Below are positions 58,490-64,000 of a stretch of 64,000 nucleotides of DNA, one piece after another; positions within the stretch are counted from its first letter, which is position 1; every line of letters starts with the position of its first letter. This DNA comes from WVXP01 sp964348095 (GTDB taxonomy: Bacteria > Desulfobacterota > BSN033 > WVXP01), in contig CAYGBK010000018.1 in assembly GCA_964348095.1 (NCBI GenBank), positions 1-64,000 on the forward strand, given 5' to 3'. A model generated the notes under the pieces. It was not told the origin of the DNA. It ran no database searches and saw only the letters and a list, made by a program, of their open reading frames with translations. Position numbers and translations under genes: made by a program.

Positions 58490-59863
58490 ATGAACATCAT
58501 AATCATCGGAGCCGGCGAGGTGGGTTATAATCTGGCCAAGAAACTGTCCAAGGAAGGGCATGATGTGGTTGTTGTCGATCATGATGCTGAAAGGATCCGG
58601 CAAATCGATGAAAGTCTCGACGTAAAGGCACTTCTCGGAGAAGGCAGCAGTCCGGCTATCCTCAAGCAAGCGGGGATGGAAGAGGCAGAAATGGTGATCG
58701 CTGTCACCGACAGTGACGAAATCAACATGGTGGCCTGTCTGATCGCTGGCACACAGTCCAAGATTCCCAAGCGGGTTGCTCGGATCCGTAATCTCGAATA
58801 TACACGGGAGACGAAGATCTTCGACGAGGAGCATCTCGATATCGATCTCTGCATCAATCCTGAACTCGAAACAGCGAAAACCATCGTGAGACTGGTCGAG
58901 CATCCAGGCTCGGCCGACTTTGCCGAGTTTGCGGAGGGCAGAGTAGAGCTTATCGGCGTCAAAATCGATGACGATAGTTTTGTGATGGGCAAGAAGCTCA
59001 AGGAGTTGCGAGAAGTTCGGGCCCAATTCCCTGATCTCAAGGTACTGATTGTGGCAATTTCCAGAGACGATAGAATCATCATTCCCCATGGAGACGAAAC
59101 AGTATTCGCGGGGGATATTCTCTATGCCGTGGTGGATCGGCAATCGGTGAAAGATGTTCTGTCCTATCTGAGAAAAGAGGAGGAGCCTGTCAAACGGATT
59201 ATCATTGGAAGTGGCAGTGCAATCGGGTTTGAAGTGGCTCGACAGTTAGAGGACAAAGGAATCGCGATTCGGGTCATGGAAAAGGACGTCGATAGATGTC
59301 AACAGTTGGCCGAGAATCTGGAGAAAGCCTTGATCCTTCGAGGAGAGATGACTGATCAGAGCATCCTGAGGGAGGAGGGTATTGAGGAGACAGATTTTTT
59401 CATTTCTGTCTCTGACGATGAAGATGCCAACATTCTCGCATCCCTTCTCGCCAAAAGGCTCGGCGCGAAAAAAACGGTTACCTTGGTCCGGCACCTTCAC
59501 TACCTATCTGTTCTTCCCACAATCGGTATTGATGCCGTTGTAAGTCCAAGGCTTTCGGCCATTGGGAGAATCATGCATTACATCAGAAAAGGGAAGGTCC
59601 TGTCCGTGGCGACTCTCAGGGAAGAAGACGCCGAAGTCATCGAGACTGTTGCCCTTGAGACATCGGATATTGTGAACCGGCCTATCAGGGAAGTGAAGTT
59701 CCCAAAGGGAGCTCTGATCGGAGCGGTTGTCCGTAACGGTGACGTCATTATCCCTGGAGGGAATGACGTCATCCTTCCGGAGGACAGAGTCGTCATCTTT
59801 GCCCTCCAGTCCTCTATCCCAAAGGTCGAGAAGGCATTGATGGTCAAGCTGGAGTATTTCTGA
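58490..59863 (+). CDS. trkA: Trk system potassium uptake protein TrkA
   Basis: Peripheral NAD-binding regulator of the TrkH channel. 457 residues with two tandem RCK units: first NAD fold NIIIIGAGEVGYNLAKKL, second IIIGSGSAIGFEVARQLEDKG, each with a C-terminal RCK_C part (the last at about 370-455, VNRPIREVKFPKGALIGAV). The layout matches full-length TrkA. The stop overlaps the trkH start (TGATG), so both proteins are made from one message. Confidence 0.95.
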   Translation: MNIIIIGAGEVGYNLAKKLSKEGHDVVVVDHDAERIRQIDESLDVKALLGEGSSPAILKQAGMEEAEMVIAVTDSDEINMVACLIAGTQSKIPKRVARIRNLEYTRETKIFDEEHLDIDLCINPELETAKTIVRLVEHPGSADFAEFAEGRVELIGVKIDDDSFVMGKKLKELREVRAQFPDLKVLIVAISRDDRIIIPHGDETVFAGDILYAVVDRQSVKDVLSYLRKEEEPVKRIIIGSGSAIGFEVARQLEDKGIAIRVMEKDVDRCQQLAENLEKALILRGEMTDQSILREEGIEETDFFISVSDDEDANILASLLAKRLGAKKTVTLVRHLHYLSVLPTIGIDAVVSPRLSAIGRIMHYIRKGKVLSVATLREEDAEVIETVALETSDIVNRPIREVKFPKGALIGAVVRNGDVIIPGGNDVILPEDRVVIFALQSSIPKVEKALMVKLEYF

Positions 59864-61308
59864 TGCGGTTCGGTGTGGTCTTCCGGATTCTTGGGGCGTT
59901 GATATTCTTCCTCGGCCTCATGATGATTTTTCCACTCCTCTTCTCCCTGTATTACCGAGACGGAGATCTTGAGGCCCTCGCGCTGTCAGCGGTCATAACC
60001 ACTGTAACGGGCGGTTTTCTTTTCTTGTACTTCAGGGGAATGGCACGGGAAGTTTCTCACCGGGAGGGCTTCGCCATCGTCACTTTCGGGTGGGTTTTTG
60101 CAGCCCTTTTTGGCTCTCTACCGTACATACTTTCCGGAGTTTTGCCAGATTTTGTGGAGGCCTATTTTGAGTCCATGTCCGGTTTCACCACGACGGGTGC
60201 AACAATGCTCGCCGCCATTGAGGGCGGCCCACGGGGTGTGCTGTTCTGGCGGAGTCTGACACACTGGCTCGGGGGTATGGGAATCATTGTGCTCTCAATT
60301 GCCATCCTTCCACTCTTGGGCGTGGGGGGCATGCAGCTCTTCAAGGCTGAAGCTCCCGGCCCCGTGGCCGACAAGCTAAAACCCCGAATCGCTGAAACCG
60401 CCAAGATCCTCTGGCAGGTCTACATGCTGATTTCGGGAGTAGAGACCATTCTGTTGATCTTTGGTGGGATGAGCCTTTTTGAGGCCCTCTGCCATACCTT
60501 TGGAACCATGGCAACGGGAGGTTTTTCAACGAGAGACATTAGCATCGGATCCTACAACAAGGTCTATTTTGACGGCGTTATCACGGCTTTCATGATTCTG
60601 GCAGGAACGAATTTTGCCCTTCATTACCAGGCGCTTACGGGAAATCTTCGAGCCTTTTACCGAAACAGCGAGTTTCGCTTCTACTGGGCGACGCTGATAG
60701 GAGCCATCATCCTCGTCACGCTTGTCCTTAAGGTTCAAACTTACGAGACCCTGGGAACAGCCTTCCGTTACGCGTCTTTTCAAGTGAGCTCGATCATGAC
60801 GACCACCGGATATACGACGGCGGACTTCGAGAAATGGCCATCCTTTGCTCAGTATGTCCTGGTGCTTCTCATGTTTGTTGGAGGTTCGGCCGGTTCTACA
60901 GGGGGGGGCATCAAGTGCATGAGGATCCTTCTCCTCTTGAAACAGGGGTACAGAGAGCTGTTTCGTCTTATCCATCCGCATGGGATCATACCGATTCGCC
61001 TCGGTGGAAAAACCGTGTCCGAAGAAATCATGGAATCGGTGTGGGGATTCTTCTTCCTTTTCATGCTGATCTTTGTTCTTGCTTCGGTGGCTATGTCCTT
61101 TTTGGGCCTCGATCTCATTTCGGCATTTGTCTCAGTCGCAGCCACAATCAATAACATCGGGCCTGGCCTGGGGGTGATAGGCCCGATGGACAACTACCGA
61201 TCGATCCCGTTCCTGGGGAAATGGGTGTTGATATTCTGTATGCTTATCGGAAGACTTGAGCTTTATACGGTGATTCTTCTCTTGGTTCCGGAATTCTGGA
61301 GGAAATAA
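59863..61308 (+). CDS. trkH: Trk potassium transporter membrane subunit
   Basis: 481 residues, about ten membrane segments. Four pore loops are visible as SGFTTTGATML, GTMATGGFST, SIMTTTGYTTADFEKWP and ATINNIGPGLG, the selectivity filter of the SKT superfamily. The C-terminus PFLGKWVLIFCMLIGRLELYTVILLL is standard for TrkH. Its start lies in the stop of trkA. Confidence 0.95.
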   Translation: MRFGVVFRILGALIFFLGLMMIFPLLFSLYYRDGDLEALALSAVITTVTGGFLFLYFRGMAREVSHREGFAIVTFGWVFAALFGSLPYILSGVLPDFVEAYFESMSGFTTTGATMLAAIEGGPRGVLFWRSLTHWLGGMGIIVLSIAILPLLGVGGMQLFKAEAPGPVADKLKPRIAETAKILWQVYMLISGVETILLIFGGMSLFEALCHTFGTMATGGFSTRDISIGSYNKVYFDGVITAFMILAGTNFALHYQALTGNLRAFYRNSEFRFYWATLIGAIILVTLVLKVQTYETLGTAFRYASFQVSSIMTTTGYTTADFEKWPSFAQYVLVLLMFVGGSAGSTGGGIKCMRILLLLKQGYRELFRLIHPHGIIPIRLGGKTVSEEIMESVWGFFFLFMLIFVLASVAMSFLGLDLISAFVSVAATINNIGPGLGVIGPMDNYRSIPFLGKWVLIFCMLIGRLELYTVILLLVPEFWRK

Positions 61309-61477
61309 TCCAGCAAATTCATTTCCCGGCATCTAAGGGAGATGACAAAGGTGGTCTGTTGATGGGAGTGGTGGCCTCTTGATAGAATTTGGCAGATTGC
61401 TCGTTTCCGTGAATTTGTGGGGCCTTCCTCTATCACGTATGATTCTCATTAGACACCTCATGGAGTAAGACGGAGAA

Positions 61478-63601
61478 ATGCGTCGCCTTCTGACTTGGAT
61501 TCCAATCGTATTCATTCTTTTTCTAATCCAGTCCTATTTCTGGGTCCCCACCTACGAGGAGCAAACCCGAGGTAACCCAGAGCGGCTTGTCGAGTACATT
61601 GAAGCAGACATCGGCGATGCCCAGATACTGAACCCTATTCTCTCAGCTGACAGCGCCAGCAGCACCATTGAATCGAGAGTGTTCGAGGGCCTGATCGATC
61701 GGGATGAGGACCTCAATTTCAGAGGCCGCCTGGCTACCCATTGGGAAATCTTTGAGGAGGCCTATTTCTACATCAATGATGAAGCCTCGATTCCCGATCT
61801 AGGACAAGGGGATGGAGAGCGGATAGTCGAGTTTCTGAAGAAGACCACCAAAGACCGAAAAGGCAGGAATGACCCTCTTTCACTGGCTCTGGTAAACATT
61901 AGAAAGATTGAATCCCTCCCCGCCGAGCAACGTGAGATTACAAGGGAGGAAAAAGATGCAGAGGGGGAAAAGGTTTCGGTGACACTTCGGGTTGCCGCCC
62001 CGCCGAGGATACGCATCGTCCTGAAAGATGTGGACCAGGATTTTTTTGAACACCTCTCAACGATTTTGGGAAAAGACTACTTTTCTTCCTTTGACGGTAT
62101 GCGATTTATTGAAATCCTTCCTGAAACGTTTAGCTCCAAGAAAGCGGACTATGCACGGGAGTATTTGCCGGCCACTGAACATAACCCGGTCATCGTGTTT
62201 CACCTGAGGCCAAACGTCACATTCCACGATGGCCATGTCTTTGATGCGGAGGATGTCAAGTTCACATACAATGCCATTATGAATCCCAGAAACCTCTCTC
62301 CTCGAATTTCAGACTACGAACCCGTCAAGGCCGTTGAGATTCTCGACCCCTTGACTGTTCGGATTGTATACAAGCGCCTCTATTCACCCGCTCTTGGCAC
62401 TTGGGCCATGGGCATTCTACCTTCGCATCTTCTCAATACCGAGGCCCTGCGAGGGGAGGCTGAGCGGCGCGGAATGGATCCCGGGAAATTCTCGCTCCGC
62501 CAGACTGAGCTGAGCCGCCGGCCCATCGGATGCGGCCCCTTCCGTTTCCGGGAGTGGAAAACCGATCAGTATATCATTTTGGATCGATATGAGGATTATT
62601 GGGAGGGACCTCCCAACTATGAAAGATATACGTTTCGTATCGTCCCTGACGTCTTGACTCAGGAAATGGAGTTTTACGCGGGGACCGTTGATAGTTACAG
62701 GGTTCAACCTCATCAGGTTGAACGATTGGGAAAGGATCCGACGTATCAGAATTTCACCGGTCTCTCCTTTGGATACACGTATATCGGTTATAACATGCGC
62801 CGTGAACCCTTTACCGATCTTCGAGTCAGAAAAGCACTGGGGATGGCCATCGATGTGGATAAGATCATTAAGTACGTGGTCTATAGCCAGGGGGAGAGAA
62901 TTACCGGGCCTTTCGTCAAACAGACAGACTATTACAATCATAACATCCAACCGCTCCCATACGATCCTGAGGGGGCGCTGAGGCTTTTGACCGAAGCAGG
63001 ATGGAAGCGGGGACCTGATGGGTGGCTTGAGAAGAACGGGGGACGCCTTCAATTCACCCTGATTACCAATCAGGGCAACAACATTCGTCGGGCTATCCTT
63101 TCCATAGCGCAAGATTCGTGGAGAAAGATCGGCATCGATGTGCGAACGGACGTTCTCGAGTGGGCGGTCTTCATCCAGGAGCGGGTCAACAAATTCGATT
63201 TCGATGCGGTCATACTGGGTTGGGCCATGGGGATCGAGCCTGACCTCTACCAGATCTGGCATTCCAGTCAGACCCGCCCCAACCAGCTTAATTTTGTGGC
63301 CTTCAAGAATCGAGAAGCAGATGAGCTCATCATCAAAATTCGACAGGAATACAACCACGAACGGCAGGTTCAATACGCCCATCGTTTGCATGAGATCATT
63401 GCGAAAGAGCAGCCTTACACATTCCTGTATGTTGGCAGATGGACTGCCATCCTCGACAAGCGAATCGTTATCAAAGAGGTCGATCCTGATGGAACGGTGA
63501 GATATAGCAGAATCAAACCCACCAAGACAGGAAGCTACGGTTTTCACTTCAACAGGTGGGTAAAACTCCCCGAAGTTCCCAGATTTGAGATGGGGGGGTG
63601 A
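61478..63601 (+). CDS. Peptide/nickel-type ABC transporter substrate-binding protein (family 5), enlarged
   Basis: 707 residues, longer than the usual about 520-550. The N-terminal segment (about 3-20, LLTWIPIVFILFLIQSYFW) is a membrane anchor or uncleaved signal without lipobox Cys. An extra region (about 80-235) with Glu/Lys-rich helices sits inside domain I, before the usual VIVFHLRPNVTFHDGHVFDAEDVKFTYNAIM (region). Later family stretches include PIGCGPFRFREWKTDQYI and DLRVRKALGMAIDVDKIIKYVV. A permease gene starts 3 bases after its stop. Confidence 0.9.
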   Translation: MRRLLTWIPIVFILFLIQSYFWVPTYEEQTRGNPERLVEYIEADIGDAQILNPILSADSASSTIESRVFEGLIDRDEDLNFRGRLATHWEIFEEAYFYINDEASIPDLGQGDGERIVEFLKKTTKDRKGRNDPLSLALVNIRKIESLPAEQREITREEKDAEGEKVSVTLRVAAPPRIRIVLKDVDQDFFEHLSTILGKDYFSSFDGMRFIEILPETFSSKKADYAREYLPATEHNPVIVFHLRPNVTFHDGHVFDAEDVKFTYNAIMNPRNLSPRISDYEPVKAVEILDPLTVRIVYKRLYSPALGTWAMGILPSHLLNTEALRGEAERRGMDPGKFSLRQTELSRRPIGCGPFRFREWKTDQYIILDRYEDYWEGPPNYERYTFRIVPDVLTQEMEFYAGTVDSYRVQPHQVERLGKDPTYQNFTGLSFGYTYIGYNMRREPFTDLRVRKALGMAIDVDKIIKYVVYSQGERITGPFVKQTDYYNHNIQPLPYDPEGALRLLTEAGWKRGPDGWLEKNGGRLQFTLITNQGNNIRRAILSIAQDSWRKIGIDVRTDVLEWAVFIQERVNKFDFDAVILGWAMGIEPDLYQIWHSSQTRPNQLNFVAFKNREADELIIKIRQEYNHERQVQYAHRLHEIIAKEQPYTFLYVGRWTAILDKRIVIKEVDPDGTVRYSRIKPTKTGSYGFHFNRWVKLPEVPRFEMGG

Positions 63602-63604
63602 GAC

Positions 63605-64000
63605 ATGCTCGCCTTCATTGGCAGAAGCGCCATTCGAAAACTCATCACGCTGTTTTTTGTGTCTGTGATCTCCTTTCTCATTATTCACCTGGCCCCTGGG
63701 GAGCCGAGCCAGATTGATCCCCTCAACCCAAAGTTTACTCAGGAGGTCTTAGAGCGATTCCGTAAGGAGTTTCATCTGGATAGGCCCCTCCACGTCCAGT
63801 ACCTCTATTTTTACCGGGATCTTTTGACCGGAAAGAGTGCGTCATGGAAAGACAACCGTCCCGTTCTGGAAAAGGTCTTTGAGCGTTTTCTCAACAGCCT
63901 TCCACTGTTTATACTCGGAACGCTGATCACGTGGACCCTCTCCTTTCCAGTAGGGATTCCTGCAGCGATCTGGCGGGGTGGTTTTTATGACCGAAGTACA
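63605..64000 (+). CDS. ABC transporter permease (DppB/OppB-like), 3' truncated
   Basis: The window ends inside this gene after 132 codons. The N-terminus has a first membrane segment (about 10-28, LITLFFVSVISFLIIHLAPGE) with the family's APGEP, and residues 40-63 read FTQEVLERFRKEFHLDRPLHVQYL, as in DppB. A second membrane segment begins near FILGTLITWTLSFPVGIPAA. It starts 3 bases after the substrate-binding protein, so both belong to one importer operon. Confidence 0.93.
   Translation, partial: MLAFIGRSAIRKLITLFFVSVISFLIIHLAPGEPSQIDPLNPKFTQEVLERFRKEFHLDRPLHVQYLYFYRDLLTGKSASWKDNRPVLEKVFERFLNSLPLFILGTLITWTLSFPVGIPAAIWRGGFYDRST

Noticed and set aside
62417..63688. 423-codon minus-strand frame opposite the ABC substrate-binding gene
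   Set aside because: It is a long shadow of a well-recognised plus-strand gene and its own product has no family likeness.
1..64000. CRISPR array, prophage or restriction-modification system
   Set aside because: No regularly spaced repeats, Cas, phage structural, methylase or toxin-antitoxin genes were recognised.

Overview
The window looks like a chromosome segment of an anaerobic Gram-negative bacterium, most like a member of the Desulfobacterota (the former deltaproteobacteria). The signs are Kdo (LPS) synthesis, TrkA/TrkH, RlpA and ChaN-like lipoproteins, an aldehyde:ferredoxin oxidoreductase, an MttB-family methyltransferase, a xanthine-dehydrogenase-type molybdenum hydroxylase, and a phenylphosphate-synthase-like pair next to UbiD/UbiX. 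The lineage is inferred from gene content; no rRNA or tRNA gene was found. Both ends cut through genes (glycogen phosphorylase on the left, an ABC permease on the right).

Layout. 0-4.5 kb: glucan phosphorylase end, a small RCK_C membrane protein, kdsB, a cold-shock gene with promoter and terminator, and a rhomboid protease carrying a DnaJ-like C-terminal domain. 4.5-15.3 kb: CoA-transferase, dihydrolipoyl dehydrogenase, AOR with a divergent DUF2284 protein, a repeat copy, and a CoxG plus FAD/2Fe-2S/Mo-subunit set. 15.3-29 kb: two short Cys-rich proteins, a YIP1 membrane protein with an L7/L12-like head, a ChaN-PDZ lipoprotein, trpS behind a probable Trp-codon attenuator, MttB-like, a class III aminotransferase, a second repeat copy, a UDG-like protein, a 5-FTHF cyclo-ligase-like protein, an amidase and a dienelactone hydrolase. 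29-35 kb: a proteostasis block (ClpX-like ATPase, DnaJ-like protein, Lon-like protease). 35-42.3 kb: housekeeping genes (CinA-like, rsmE, TatD, an eIF2B-like protein with a phosphatase, dinB, M24 peptidase).

42.3-51.2 kb is the most distinctive part: a possible small transcript, then two subunits resembling phenylphosphate synthase (split PEP-synthase domains), a UbiD decarboxylase/carboxylase, a Tm-1-like protein, a NUDIX hydrolase, an LpdD-like protein, UbiX and a flavin reductase. Together they could phosphorylate a phenolic substrate, carboxylate it with prenylated FMN (prFMN), and make and load that cofactor locally. A third repeat copy follows. 52-64 kb: asd, a UPF0280 protein, mtaB, rnc, a radical SAM protein, rlpA, trkA-trkH, and the start of a peptide-type ABC importer.

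The best leads are the trpS attenuator (promoter, ribosome-binding site, leader with tandem Trp codons, terminator), the prFMN-supply module, a roughly 340-400 bp structured repeat present three times, and several unusual domain fusions.
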